Shown in pieces: positions 6,721 to 14,580 of a stretch of 64,000 bases of DNA. Origin of the DNA: DTU053 sp012520115 (GTDB lineage Bacteria > Bacillota > Clostridia > Oscillospirales > Acutalibacteraceae); assembly GCA_050953725.1 (NCBI GenBank), contig JBMNNB010000001.1:806001-870000 (forward strand), given 5' to 3'. The notes beneath the pieces were generated by a model. That model had not been told where the DNA came from, ran no database searches, and worked only from the letters and a program-made list of their open reading frames with translations. Each line of letters begins with the position of its first letter. Position 1 is the stretch's first letter. Position numbers and translations under genes: made by a program.

Positions 6721-7989
6721 TTATTCTCCCTTGTATTTTAATAAATAATATAGCCAGAGAACCGTGTACCTGTCCTTTAAATCCTTTGCGAACCAAATGG
6801 CATCGCTTATTTTTTCGGGCGAATAGACGGCTTTAAACTCATCAAACGAGATGTCTGCTGCGTCTAACAGCCCGAGAATATAATCGGCTTTCGGCGTCTT
6901 TTTAAGCGTATCGATAATATCCTTCCACTTTTCTTTATATACCGCAGCAAAGTCCTTTTCATAGAGCTTTGTCTTATTCTGAAGCTCTATTATTCCATCT
7001 GCCGCCTTCCCGTAGATTCTCCTGATTTCCCTTTCCCAATTCTCCCTGACAAACTCACTCGCCTGCTTAAATTCTTCTTTTTCAATTATTGCTTCTCTTA
7101 GTCTTTGTGTTAATACAGAAGAGCAGGCTACGCAAATACCGTGCGGGAGATAAGGCTCATTATTCAAAAGTCCCACGACCTCAAAAAAGTGTGAAAGATG
7201 ATGCTCGCTGCCGGAAGCAGGTCTTGAATTAGCCACATAGGACATGGCAATGCCGACTATGACAAGGCTTTCAAAAAGCAGCTTGATATCCTCATTTGCC
7301 CTGTCCTTCAAGCGAGGGCCTATCTGAGCGGTTTTTTCAAGGGCTGAAGAAACTATGTCAAAAACTGTCACGCATAAGTATTCATCATTAACAACACTGC
7401 TTAACAGCCAATCATTCAGGGAGGAGTACTTTCCTAATGTATCGCCGTAGCCTGATTTAATCATGTCAATCGGGGCGTTTTTCAGCACATCAATATCGGC
7501 GACAATGTATTTCGGCGTATGGGCAGAATAAGTAATTTTCATATTATTTTCAATCATTGCCGAAACAGTGGATGCATAGCCGTCCATTGAGGGCGCAGTA
7601 GCAATTATGCAATACGGAATAGAGCGCCTGAAGCTTACAAGCTTGCACAGGTCATTAATAACGCCGGAGCCTACTCCGACGATGATATCAGTGTCGCCCG
7701 ATACCATTTGATTTAATTCATCGAGTGCCCTTTCGTCAGGGACAAGCAGAGGCTTTTGACTGTATATCAGCTTATCTTTAACGGAAGAACCGAGGCACTC
7801 ACTTACCTTCTTGCCGCAGACGGCAAATGTATTATCATCGGCCACGAGCAAAATGTTCGAAAAGCCGCTCAGAATGCTCTGCAGCTCATTCAGTGCGCCC
7901 TTTTTTATAATAACCTTCTCAATATCGCATTCGTGTCTTTTACCGCACCGGCAGTTCTCTATTCCCAAAAGCAAACTGTCAATATCCAT
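6721..7989 (-). CDS. sn-glycerol-1-phosphate dehydrogenase (AraM/EgsA family)
   Basis: This iron-type alcohol dehydrogenase fold protein (422 residues) has GVGSGVINDLCKL (dinucleotide loop), ATAPSMDGYAS, GYGDTLGKYSS (metal-binding Asp), and GSEHHLSHFFE (metal-binding His). Those signatures mark the glycerol-1-phosphate dehydrogenase branch, which reduces dihydroxyacetone phosphate to sn-glycerol 1-phosphate, the archaeal backbone stereoisomer, as in Bacillus AraM. The C-terminal 120 residues extend beyond the catalytic core as in AraM. The ATG at 7989 is preferred although its ribosome site (AAGTGA) is weak. It is followed at once by a phosphodiesterase gene. Confidence 0.88.
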   Translation of the reverse strand: MDIDSLLLGIENCRCGKRHECDIEKVIIKKGALNELQSILSGFSNILLVADDNTFAVCGKKVSECLGSSVKDKLIYSQKPLLVPDERALDELNQMVSGDTDIIVGVGSGVINDLCKLVSFRRSIPYCIIATAPSMDGYASTVSAMIENNMKITYSAHTPKYIVADIDVLKNAPIDMIKSGYGDTLGKYSSLNDWLLSSVVNDEYLCVTVFDIVSSALEKTAQIGPRLKDRANEDIKLLFESLVIVGIAMSYVANSRPASGSEHHLSHFFEVVGLLNNEPYLPHGICVACSSVLTQRLREAIIEKEEFKQASEFVRENWEREIRRIYGKAADGIIELQNKTKLYEKDFAAVYKEKWKDIIDTLKKTPKADYILGLLDAADISFDEFKAVYSPEKISDAIWFAKDLKDRYTVLWLYYLLKYKGE

Positions 7990-8018
7990 ACAAATCACTT
8001 TCTTAATAATTTAATCTC

Positions 8019-8047
8019 AGTTTACTCTTATCAGAAACTAATTTCAA
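8019..8047 (-). promoter_or_regulatory. promoter of the glycerol-1-phosphate dehydrogenase operon
   Basis: TTGAAA (8042-8047) and TAAACT (8019-8024) are separated by 17 nt, reading leftwards. Moderate match to sigma-A. Confidence 0.5.
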
Positions 8048-8060
8048 TCTTCAAGTTTCA

Positions 8061-8090
8061 TGAATATAGGGACTTCTAATGATAATAATA
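8061..8090 (+). promoter_or_regulatory. candidate sporulation promoter (sigma-G/F-like) of the coat genes
   Basis: TGAATA at 8061-8066, a 17-nt spacer and AATAATA at 8084-8090 resemble the forespore consensus (TGAATA, CATACTA; the second box matches at five of seven positions). It lies 53 nt before the first of two coat-type genes. No good sigma-A pair was seen here. Inference only. Confidence 0.35.
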
Positions 8091-8100
8091 CTTCTGAACC

Positions 8101-8115
8101 GGTGCAAATTGCACC
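8101..8115. repeat. short palindrome between promoter and coat gene
   Basis: GGTGCAA-A-TTGCACC is a perfect 7-bp inverted repeat with a single central base. It is followed, nine nt on, by six T residues, so it could act as an operator or a weak leader hairpin. Confidence 0.4.
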
Positions 8116-8142
8116 TGTATCATTTTTTGAGGAGAGTTGAAT

Positions 8143-8331
8143 ATGGCAAATCTTACGGCAGAAGAGCTGAAAGCACTTGAAGATCAGCTTAATATGGAAC
8201 AGCTGCTTATTAAGAAGTACAGAAGCTATGCGACAATGACAGCAGACCCGCAGATTAAGCAAACCTGCGAGAATATTGCAAATCAGCATAAGCAGCATTT
8301 TGACAAGCTTATGGGGCATCTCTGCTGCTAA
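8143..8331 (+). CDS. small spore-coat-associated protein
   Basis: A 62-residue helical protein with a CC terminus. It carries LKALEDQLNMEQLLIKKY, in the style of the first helix of CotF-type and ferritin-like coat proteins, then an NIANQHKQHFDKL second helix. GGAGAG is 6 nt before the ATG at 8143. The downstream gene is a clear CotF homologue and the pair is probably co-transcribed, which is how the function is inferred. In many clostridia such small coat proteins occur directly beside CotF. Expected location: outer layers of the spore. Confidence 0.65.
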   Translation: MANLTAEELKALEDQLNMEQLLIKKYRSYATMTADPQIKQTCENIANQHKQHFDKLMGHLCC

Positions 8332-8354
8332 ATATTTAAGAATAATATGAAAGG

Positions 8355-8636
8355 ATGAGCGAATTGCAAAACAATCCTATGACCGATAAGGAAATCATGA
8401 CCGACGTTCTGACATCTCAGAAGCATATTACGGGAACCTACAGCTTATTTGCAAACGAATGTAAGAACCAGGAGCTTTTAAATGATATGATGTGCATTCT
8501 CAATGAGGAGCACACGATTCAGCACAATGTATTCACCGAAATGGAGAAAAGAGGCTGGTATGCCCCGCCCGCTGCAGAGCAGCAGAAGATAAACGAAGCG
8601 AAAACAAAGTTCGAGGGCATCTCCGCAACACTTTAA
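8355..8636 (+). CDS. CotF-family spore coat protein
   Basis: The sequence fits the CotF domain: MTDKEIMTDVLTSQKHIT at the start, then LLNDMMCILNEEHTIQHNVF and EMEKRGWYAPPAA at the end. CotF proteins are assembled into the coat of mature spores. At 93 residues it is one CotF domain with little else. The ATG at 8355 directly abuts AAAGG, so translation may instead begin at TTG 8364, 8 nt from that site, removing three residues. Second gene of a two-gene unit closed by the terminator at 8643. It is evidence that the organism sporulates. Confidence 0.88.
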   Translation: MSELQNNPMTDKEIMTDVLTSQKHITGTYSLFANECKNQELLNDMMCILNEEHTIQHNVFTEMEKRGWYAPPAAEQQKINEAKTKFEGISATL

Positions 8637-8642
8637 AAAAGT

Positions 8643-8670
8643 AAAACAGCTCTGGCTTCAGAGCTGTTTT
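8643..8670. terminator. bidirectional intrinsic terminator
   Basis: AAAACAGCTCTG and CAGAGCTGTTTT form a 12-bp stem with a GCTT loop. T-runs follow on both strands, so it serves the convergent CotF and phosphodiesterase genes. Confidence 0.9.
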
Positions 8671-8678
8671 TATATCTG

Positions 8679-9680
8679 TTATTCTCCGTTTATTATTCTG
8701 TATGCCACATCGGGAATGTCCGAGATAATCGCATCCGCACCCTTCTCGTTAAGCTCCCTTATCTGCTCCTCGTCGTTTACGGTCCAGTACTGAACCGCAA
8801 TGTCGTGGGCGTGGGCATAGTTTATAAAGCGTGTAGTGCTTAAATTCAGCACAGCAGCCTTGGGTGGAATCTGCAAAGCGTCAAAGCCGAGTTTTTCGGT
8901 ATTTCTCTTTATTCCGAGCAGCGATGTAAGGTAGAAGGAAACGGCTTCTCTTATGCCTGCAGAGCGCATCATATCGGGGTGGCTTTCATCTATGTACTTA
9001 GTAACCTCACCGTGGAAGGTTCCGACTATCGCCCTGTCTAACAGTTTTTTCTCATACAGAACTCTGTAAAGCTCATCCGTTGCCTGTTTGCCAAGTTCGC
9101 CGGAGTCCTTTATCTCAATGATAAAGCTGTAATTACCGTTTGCGCAAAGGTAGTCGAGTACTTCCTCAAGTCTGACAATCCGTAAATCTGAGGGGATATC
9201 ATTGCCTCTCAGTCCCTTGTACGGTTGATTGCCATTGTTATCCTTAAAGGACTCGCCCATATTCAGCTCTCTGAGCTGTTTATATGTCTTTGTGGAGGGC
9301 TTGACATTTGTTTCTCCGAAATGCTCCTCGGCGTTGCTTGTTCTGTCAAGTGTATCGTCGTGCAGCAGTACAAGGACGTTGTCAGAGGTCAGATGCAGGT
9401 CAAATTCAAAGATATCGGTGTTAAAGGTATCGCTGTTTACACAGCTTTTAAAGGCCAAGAGAGTATTTTCCGGGAAAATACCGCCGCCGGAGCGGTGTGC
9501 GGATACCATTGCCTTGCCCGTCGGGGTGATATACCTGTTTTTGCCGCTATATGCGGCTACGGGGACAGATGTCTCTCTTGAAGTTAAGAAAGAAATCAAC
9601 AGCAGAGCCGCTGCAATTATCAGAATAGCAATCAGCACGGTCTTAAACGCCTTCTTTCCATTTTGTTTAGCGATAGTCAA
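8679..9680 (-). CDS. membrane-anchored glycerophosphodiester phosphodiesterase
   Basis: Residues 12-34 form one N-terminal membrane segment (KTVLIAILIIAAALLLISF), placing the catalytic domain outside the cell. The domain has SAHRSGGGIFPENT (HR...E), FEFDLHLTSD (Glu and Asp), LLHDDTLDRTSN (catalytic His) and FIIEIKD. It probably cleaves glycerophosphodiesters from lipids or teichoic acid outside the cell. The start is taken as TTG at 9680, 8 nt after GGAGG; an upstream GTG overlaps that site. The length, 333 residues, suits this class. It is distinct from the cytosolic homologue at 5978. Confidence 0.9.
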   Translation of the reverse strand: MTIAKQNGKKAFKTVLIAILIIAAALLLISFLTSRETSVPVAAYSGKNRYITPTGKAMVSAHRSGGGIFPENTLLAFKSCVNSDTFNTDIFEFDLHLTSDNVLVLLHDDTLDRTSNAEEHFGETNVKPSTKTYKQLRELNMGESFKDNNGNQPYKGLRGNDIPSDLRIVRLEEVLDYLCANGNYSFIIEIKDSGELGKQATDELYRVLYEKKLLDRAIVGTFHGEVTKYIDESHPDMMRSAGIREAVSFYLTSLLGIKRNTEKLGFDALQIPPKAAVLNLSTTRFINYAHAHDIAVQYWTVNDEEQIRELNEKGADAIISDIPDVAYRIINGE

Positions 9681-9708
9681 GGAAAGCACCTCCGTTTGGT
9701 TTATTATA

Positions 9709-11130
9709 TTAGTCCTGTATCTTGTGCCACTTTACACCCTGCGGTGTATCCTCCAGAACAATTCCCATCTCTTTAAGCTTATCCCTGATTTCATCGGCCT
9801 TTGCCCAGTTCTTTTCCTTGCGGGCCTGTGTTCTCTCTTCAATCAGGGCGTTGACAGTATCGTTAAGGGAATCTTCGGCGTCGTCCTTTTTCTTTACATA
9901 GAGCAGACCGAGAATATCGCACAGCTCGGCATATGAATCGGATGCGAGGGCAAGGATGTCCTTTGCTGCGTCGGGAGTGAGAACCTCTTTATTGATGAAT
10001 CTAACCATCTCAAAGAGAGCGCCGAGGGCATCTGCGGTATTGAAATCGTCATCCATGGCATCAATAAACTTCTGATGATATACGTTCAGAGCTTCTTTAA
10101 CCTCGGTCAGCTTCGATTCATCGGCATTTTCCTTATCTGCCTTGCTGATAGCGAAATCAAGGCTTTCACGGCAGTTATAGAGCCTCGAAAGAGCCGATAC
10201 GCACTGCTCTATTGCTTCCTTGCTGTAATTAATGGGGCTTCTGTAATGGGATGAAATCATAAGATATCTGATAGGCTCATAGCCGTATTTCTCGGCCACA
10301 TCCCTGACGGTAAAGAAATTGCCGAGGGACTTTGACATCTTAACGTTATCCACATTTATATAGCCGTTATGAAGCCAGTAACGGGCAAAGGGTACGCCGT
10401 TGCAGCATTCGCTCTGGGCAATTTCGTTCTCGTGGTGCGGGAAAATCAGATCCTGACCGCCGCAATGGATATCGATAGTTTTGCCTAAATACTTTCTTGC
10501 CATTGCGGAGCATTCTATGTGCCAGCCGGGCCTACCCTCTCCCCAGGGGGACTTCCATGCGGGCTCGCCTGGCTTTGCGGCCTTCCAGAGGGCAAAATCC
10601 ATAGGCTCGGTCTTTTTTTCGCCGATATTGATTCTGGCTCCCGCCTCAAGCTCCTCAAGTGGCTGATGCGAAAGCTTGCCGTACTCGTCGAATTTGCCGG
10701 TGCTGAAATAAACATCGCCCTCAGCTTCATAGGCAAAGCCCTTTTCAATGAGGGTTTCGATGATTGAGATAATCTCGTCGATATTCTCAGTTACCTTAGG
10801 ATGAATGTCCGCAGTCATAATATTAAGGCCGCTTGCGTCCTTTTTGTATTCCTCAATGAACTTTTCGGAAACCTCAATGGACTTAACGCCCATTTCGTTA
10901 GCCTTGTTGATGATTTTGTCATCAATATCCGTAAAGTTCTGAACGAAGGTGACATCGTAGCCTATAAACTTAAAGTAACGCCTTAATACATCGAATACGC
11001 AAAGAGGGCGGGCGTTACCTATATGGATATAGTTGTAAACGGTGGGGCCGCAGGCATAGATTCTCACCTTTCCAGGCTCCAGCGGCACAAACTCTTCCTT
11101 CGTCCTTGTCAGTGTATTATACAGCTTCAT
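9709..11130 (-). CDS. cysS: cysteinyl-tRNA synthetase
   Basis: The class I synthetase attaches cysteine to tRNA-Cys. Signatures: YACGPTVYNYIHIGNARP (HIGH motif as HIGN, zinc Cys), WHIECSAMA, GGQDLIFPHHENE (zinc His) and KMSKSLGN (KMSKS). At 473 residues the length is standard. AGGAG lies 7 nt before the ATG. It follows cysE by 2 nt, an arrangement common in Firmicutes, so cysteine synthesis and charging share a transcript. Confidence 0.98.
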   Translation of the reverse strand: MKLYNTLTRTKEEFVPLEPGKVRIYACGPTVYNYIHIGNARPLCVFDVLRRYFKFIGYDVTFVQNFTDIDDKIINKANEMGVKSIEVSEKFIEEYKKDASGLNIMTADIHPKVTENIDEIISIIETLIEKGFAYEAEGDVYFSTGKFDEYGKLSHQPLEELEAGARINIGEKKTEPMDFALWKAAKPGEPAWKSPWGEGRPGWHIECSAMARKYLGKTIDIHCGGQDLIFPHHENEIAQSECCNGVPFARYWLHNGYINVDNVKMSKSLGNFFTVRDVAEKYGYEPIRYLMISSHYRSPINYSKEAIEQCVSALSRLYNCRESLDFAISKADKENADESKLTEVKEALNVYHQKFIDAMDDDFNTADALGALFEMVRFINKEVLTPDAAKDILALASDSYAELCDILGLLYVKKKDDAEDSLNDTVNALIEERTQARKEKNWAKADEIRDKLKEMGIVLEDTPQGVKWHKIQD

Positions 11131-11132
11131 TT

Positions 11133-11801
11133 TTATACTCCTTGATGCTCCGATTCTTCGATTTTTTCATCAACTGCCTCAATAGCCTTTCTCAGGCAAT
11201 TAATCCTTGCTTCAAGCCGCTCTATTTCCTGGGTAATGGGGTCCTGAAGGGTCTGAAGATTCTGAGGATTGCAGTCGACCCTTACGCCGTCACGCTTGAC
11301 GATGCGTGCGGGTACGCCGACGGCTGTTGAATTCGGGGGGATTTCCTTGAGCACCACCGCACCGGCAGCGATATTGGAATTATCGCCGATCTTTATAGGG
11401 CCGAGCACCTTTGCGCCGGCACCGATCATTACGCCGTTGCCGATTGTTGGGTGCCTTTTACCGGTATCCTTTCCCGTACCTCCCAGGGTTACTCCCTGAT
11501 AAAGGGTTACGTCATCTCCGATTTCAGTGGTTTCGCCGATTACAACTCCGCAGCCGTGGTCGATAAACAGTCTACGACCTATTTTAGCCGCAGGATGAAT
11601 CTCTATACCTGTCTTTCTGACAGCCCTCTGCGACAGCCATCTTGCAATAAAAAACATCCTTCTATTATAAAACCAGTGGGCTTTGCGATAAGCACGCACA
11701 GCCTTTAACCCCGGATACAAAAGAAACACTTCTAAGGAAGTTCTTGCAGCGGGGTCTCTTTCTTTTACGCAGGCGATATCTTCTCTTAACCTATCGAACA
11801 T
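11133..11801 (-). CDS. cysE: serine O-acetyltransferase
   Basis: CysE makes O-acetylserine from serine and acetyl-CoA, the first step of cysteine synthesis. The N-terminal helical part (RTSLEVFLLYPGLKAVRAYR) and a left-handed beta-helix with hexapeptide repeats are present: IDHGCGVVIGETTEIGDDV, TLGGTGKD..KRHPTIG, GPIKIGDNSNIAAGAVV. The catalytic His/Asp region (DHG) is intact. At 222 residues it is of the shorter Gram-positive type. It heads the cysE-cysS unit. Confidence 0.96.
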   Translation of the reverse strand: MFDRLREDIACVKERDPAARTSLEVFLLYPGLKAVRAYRKAHWFYNRRMFFIARWLSQRAVRKTGIEIHPAAKIGRRLFIDHGCGVVIGETTEIGDDVTLYQGVTLGGTGKDTGKRHPTIGNGVMIGAGAKVLGPIKIGDNSNIAAGAVVLKEIPPNSTAVGVPARIVKRDGVRVDCNPQNLQTLQDPITQEIERLEARINCLRKAIEAVDEKIEESEHQGV

Positions 11802-11831
11802 AAAACACTCCGATCAAATTTGTACTATATG

Positions 11832-11837
11832 ATTATA
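11832..11837 (-). promoter_or_regulatory. -10 box upstream of cysE
   Basis: A perfect TATAAT on the minus strand lies 31 nt from the cysE ATG. No convincing -35 hexamer is seen at 16-18 nt. No T-box or S-box is visible in the short leader. Confidence 0.4.
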
Positions 11838-11903
11838 CTATAAAATTTACTAAAATAAACCTTTATTTGCAAGGCTTAAATAATTATTAGTCGAAAAAAA
11901 CGC

Positions 11904-11931
11904 AAAAGGGTACCCTTTCGGATACCCTTCT
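11904..11931 (-). terminator. intrinsic terminator after the TIGR04086-like gene
   Basis: The minus strand has AAGGGTA/TACCCTT (7 bp) closing a 10-nt loop, then TTTGCGTTTTTTT. It separates the membrane protein gene from the cysE promoter. Confidence 0.7.
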
Positions 11932-11943
11932 AAAAATATATGT

Positions 11944-12387
11944 TTAGTTTATACTCCTGCGGGACTGTCTTGTATTTGCAGAGAAGATACCGCCGATAGC
12001 TCCTGTGACTAAGCAGCCGAGGCAGACTAAAAAGAGAATCGGCCTTACGCTGCCGCTGTTAATAACAAAAGAGCAGACAATCGAAAAAAGTATTATCGGC
12101 AATGAGGCTGCTATGCCTGCTACCATACCTCTGAGCTTGAGTCTTTTTGCCGAATAGAAGCCGGAAATAAAAGACGAGGCAAGCATTGCCACAACTAAGA
12201 ATACGGGCAGAATCTTAAAGGAAATGTTTGATTTGACTAAAGCAAAGGCAAACATTAAAAGCAGCAAAATAAAGACAACAATTCCGAAACCGATACAGGA
12301 TGCGGGATTTATAAGTGAACGAAGCTTAGTGTTTTTAACTTTTGATTCGCTTTTCTTTGCCCGTTTGAATCTTGAGGACTTTCTCAT
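11944..12387 (-). CDS. small four-helix membrane protein, TIGR04086/YrzE-like
   Basis: A 147-residue protein with a basic N-terminal tail (MRKSSRFKRAKKSESKVK) and four hydrophobic segments, the second of each pair rich in Gly/Ala/Ser (GMVAGIAASLPIILFSIVC, LVCLGCLVTGAIGGIFSA). This layout is that of the TIGR04086 family, often found close to sec genes in clostridia; here it is downstream of secG and tRNA-Lys but beyond a terminator. Function unknown. The ATG follows AAAGGGATGATGTT. Confidence 0.6.
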   Translation of the reverse strand: MRKSSRFKRAKKSESKVKNTKLRSLINPASCIGFGIVVFILLLLMFAFALVKSNISFKILPVFLVVAMLASSFISGFYSAKRLKLRGMVAGIAASLPIILFSIVCSFVINSGSVRPILFLVCLGCLVTGAIGGIFSANTRQSRRSIN

Positions 12388-12468
12388 AACATCATCCCTT
12401 TCGACAAAAACATATCCAATCAGTCAAGCTTATGCGGACAAATATGGATTTACTGCGGGGGCTCGGGC

Positions 12469-12501
12469 AAAAAAAGAACACTCACAAAAATGCGAGCGTT
12501 C
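12469..12501 (-). terminator. intrinsic terminator after tRNA-Lys
   Basis: GAACGCTCGCA pairs with TGTGAGTGTTC (11 bp, two G-U pairs) around a TTTT loop, followed by TTTTTTT. It ends the secG-tRNA transcript. Confidence 0.85.
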
Positions 12502-12511
12502 AAGCTTATTT

Positions 12512-12587
12512 TGGTGATTCAGCGGAGATTCGAACTCCGGACACCCTGCTTAAAAGGCAGGTGCTCTGCCTACTGAGCTACTGAATC
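12512..12587 (-). tRNA. tRNA-Lys(TTT)
   Basis: A 76-nt cloverleaf: acceptor stem GATTCAG/CTGAATC, D-arm AGCTCAGTAGGCAGAGC, anticodon arm CCTGC-CTTTTAA-GCAGG with anticodon TTT, T-arm TCCGG-AGTTCGAATC-TCCG with GTTCGAATC, discriminator A and an encoded CCA. It lies 13 nt downstream of secG, so it may be processed from the same RNA. Confidence 0.97.
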
Positions 12588-12600
12588 ATGCTGACGTTAA

Positions 12601-12852
12601 TCAGCCGAGCAATGTGAGTAAAAGTGAGGTCACAAGCGCCAATACAAAGAAGCAGATAGCGATAGCCTTCGTTATCTGAGCAAGCCTTGCATCTGCAGAC
12701 CTACCCTTATTCTTGCCGAGGAAGGAATCGGTCGCACCGGAAATAGCACCGGACAGACCTGCCTGACGGCTTTGCTGAAGTAGGATAACTATACTGAGCA
12801 AAACCGAAAGAACTATTAATACTATACTTAAAATAATCTGATAAACAGCCAC
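12601..12852 (-). CDS. secG: preprotein translocase subunit SecG
   Basis: SecG assists SecYEG-driven protein export. The 83-residue protein has two membrane segments (ILSIVLIVLSVLLSIVILLQQ and ICFFVLALVTSLLLTLL) flanking a loop with the family signature GLSGAISGATDSFLGKNKGRS. The start is GTG, 7 nt after GGGAG. A promoter lies at 12930-12958, and tRNA-Lys follows. Confidence 0.96.
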   Translation of the reverse strand: MAVYQIILSIVLIVLSVLLSIVILLQQSRQAGLSGAISGATDSFLGKNKGRSADARLAQITKAIAICFFVLALVTSLLLTLLG

Positions 12853-12929
12853 AATCTCAACTCCCGTTCATATAGCAAGAGCATTACTCACTGTCAGCGT
12901 CGGGGATTTCCCTTTGACAACGCCCGATT

Positions 12930-12958
12930 AGTTTATCACAGCTAAATATAAAAATCAA
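12930..12958 (-). promoter_or_regulatory. promoter of secG and tRNA-Lys
   Basis: TTGATT (12953-12958), 17 nt, TAAACT (12930-12935). About 70 nt of leader follow. The rest of the gap up to 13083 is AT-rich with no strong terminator for the upstream lipoprotein gene. Confidence 0.6.
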
Positions 12959-13083
12959 GCCCTTTTATATAATTTCATTATTTTTTGAGTTTATAACACA
13001 CAAGGCTCAATAAGGCTATGTATTTTAGCTGTTTTCAGCATAAGATAAAATCTTTTGCATTTAATTGGTAAAGTATGCTCTGC

Positions 13084-13731
13084 TTATTTATTTTTGTCTG
13101 CCAATTCTTTGCCCTTGTTAAGGATTTCTTCAACGTTCTTATTTATGAGCCAATTTGCTGACTCCAACAGTGACAAATCGTCGCCACGAAGCTGACCGTC
13201 AAAGCTTTCGGGGTCATTGACATACCAGTCAATGATTGTCGGCTTCTGCGGGTTTTCAATGACAATCTGAACCTCTTCAGCAAAAGACTGGGTCTCATCC
13301 GAATCGAGATAACGGAAAGAAACCTCGGCAATCAAGCCGCAAACAAGCTTGTCGTCAACTATTTCATACTCGGCAGCCTCAAAGAATCCGCCGAGGAACT
13401 TCCTTGCCTTTTCATTCGCCTTTGTGTCATATGTAAGCTTTAACTTTATATATTGCTTACAGTCGGCTGACACGGCAAGAGGAAAATCAGGGAATTTTTC
13501 CTTGCCGGCTATGACAGCCTTATAGTAATTCTTGGCGGCAGTTTCGGCCAATGAGAGATAGGTTTTCATCTGTTCCTCATTTGCGTCATCGAAATCGCTG
13601 ACCTCATATTTGCTTGATTTAACGGTTGTGGTGGTTTCATCCTGCCGGTCATTCTTCTTGCAGGAGCAAGCGCCGAGCAGGATTGAAATAATCAGGAAAG
13701 ATAATACGATTTTTCTGAAACTGCTGCCCAT
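13084..13731 (-). CDS. predicted lipoprotein of unknown function
   Basis: A 215-residue secreted protein: basic start MGSSFRKI, hydrophobic segment VLSFLIISILLGA and a lipobox-like LLGAC with the modifiable Cys at about residue 21. After a Thr-rich linker comes a mixed alpha/beta region (residues 50-215) ending in a charged helix. I recognise no family. GGAGAG lies 8 nt before the ATG, 14 nt after the rhaD stop, so it may be the last gene of the rhamnose operon. A sugar-binding or envelope role is possible but not shown. Confidence 0.7.
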   Translation of the reverse strand: MGSSFRKIVLSFLIISILLGACSCKKNDRQDETTTTVKSSKYEVSDFDDANEEQMKTYLSLAETAAKNYYKAVIAGKEKFPDFPLAVSADCKQYIKLKLTYDTKANEKARKFLGGFFEAAEYEIVDDKLVCGLIAEVSFRYLDSDETQSFAEEVQIVIENPQKPTIIDWYVNDPESFDGQLRGDDLSLLESANWLINKNVEEILNKGKELADKNK

Positions 13732-13744
13732 GGTCCTCTCTCCT

Positions 13745-14570
13745 TTAATCAAGATAATCTTTATTAATGTCAACCTTGTAGGGTCCGCACAGCGAACAAA
13801 TATCATCCTTGCACATGGTCTGACGCTTGCCGCCGCAGGATAGAACCTTTACGAGAATCTCAGCGGCCTTTTCGACAGTGTGCATAAGTCCGAAGGTCTC
13901 GTCAAAGTCGGCGCCGGAGCAGAATACGCCGTGATGCGCCCAGACAACAACATCATGCTGCTTAATAAGCTCTGCCGTTTCAAGTGCAATATCGGCACTG
14001 CCGGGAACCCTCCAGGGCAGAACACCGACACCTTTGGGGAAAACTATCGGACATTCGGTCATCATTTCCCAAAGCTCTCTTAGAGAAAGCCTTAGAATCA
14101 AGCGGGAGCACAAAGGTAAGGGCGATAGTGTTTGCCGGGTGGGAGTGCATTATAACTCTATGTAGGCCCTTAGATGCTTCCTTCTTAATGCTGTGGTTAA
14201 TAAGGTGCGTGGGCAGCTCGCTTGTGGGAACGCCGCCGCTTGTCAGACCCCATACAATCCTGTATGCGCTGCCGGTTTCGTCAATCTGAATGATTGCGGC
14301 GTTATTCTCTACATCAGCCTTTACATTCTGAAAATACTTACCGCTGCCGGTTACAAGAAAGAACTCATTTGCAAGGTTCTCGGCGGTAATGCCGACAGGA
14401 GCAAACTCACGGTCGAAGGAAAGGAGTGAATATACAGGTTCAAGCTCTTCTTCCTTTATGCGATAAGAGAGGTTTCCGCCGTTTCTTTCGTGCCAGCCCT
14501 TGTTATATGCGTCATCGCAGAGCTTTGCAAAGGCCTTGATAAAGCCTGCGTCAGTTATTTGATTGTTCAT
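13745..14570 (-). pseudogene. rhaD: rhamnulose-1-phosphate aldolase, interrupted by a one-base frameshift
   Basis: RhaD splits rhamnulose 1-phosphate into dihydroxyacetone phosphate and lactaldehyde. The N-terminal part (from ATG 14570, AAGGAG upstream) has GWHERNGGNLS, LVTGSGKYF and RVIMHSHPAN with the two zinc His. The family then needs LWEMMTECPIVFPKGVGVLPW, which is found only in the next frame, continuing AHHGVF (third zinc His) to the natural C-terminus. Removing a single base near 14075 (AGA-G-CTT) joins the frames with no missing residues. Every catalytic residue is otherwise kept, so this is either a very recent mutation or a sequencing error. Confidence 0.88.
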
Positions 14571-14580
14571 TTTATGCTCC

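Noticed and set aside
9229..9936. 235-codon plus-strand frame spanning the phosphodiesterase start and cysS end
   Set aside because: Crosses two real genes on the other strand and resembles nothing; no start signal.
11802..11831. Cysteine T-box or S-box ahead of cysE-cysS
   Set aside because: The leader after the -10 box is about 25 nt, too short for either element.
13980..14289. Programmed frameshift in rhaD
   Set aside because: No slippery heptamer, rare-codon pause or stimulatory hairpin is apparent at the junction, and RhaD is not known to use frameshifting; mutation or error is simpler.
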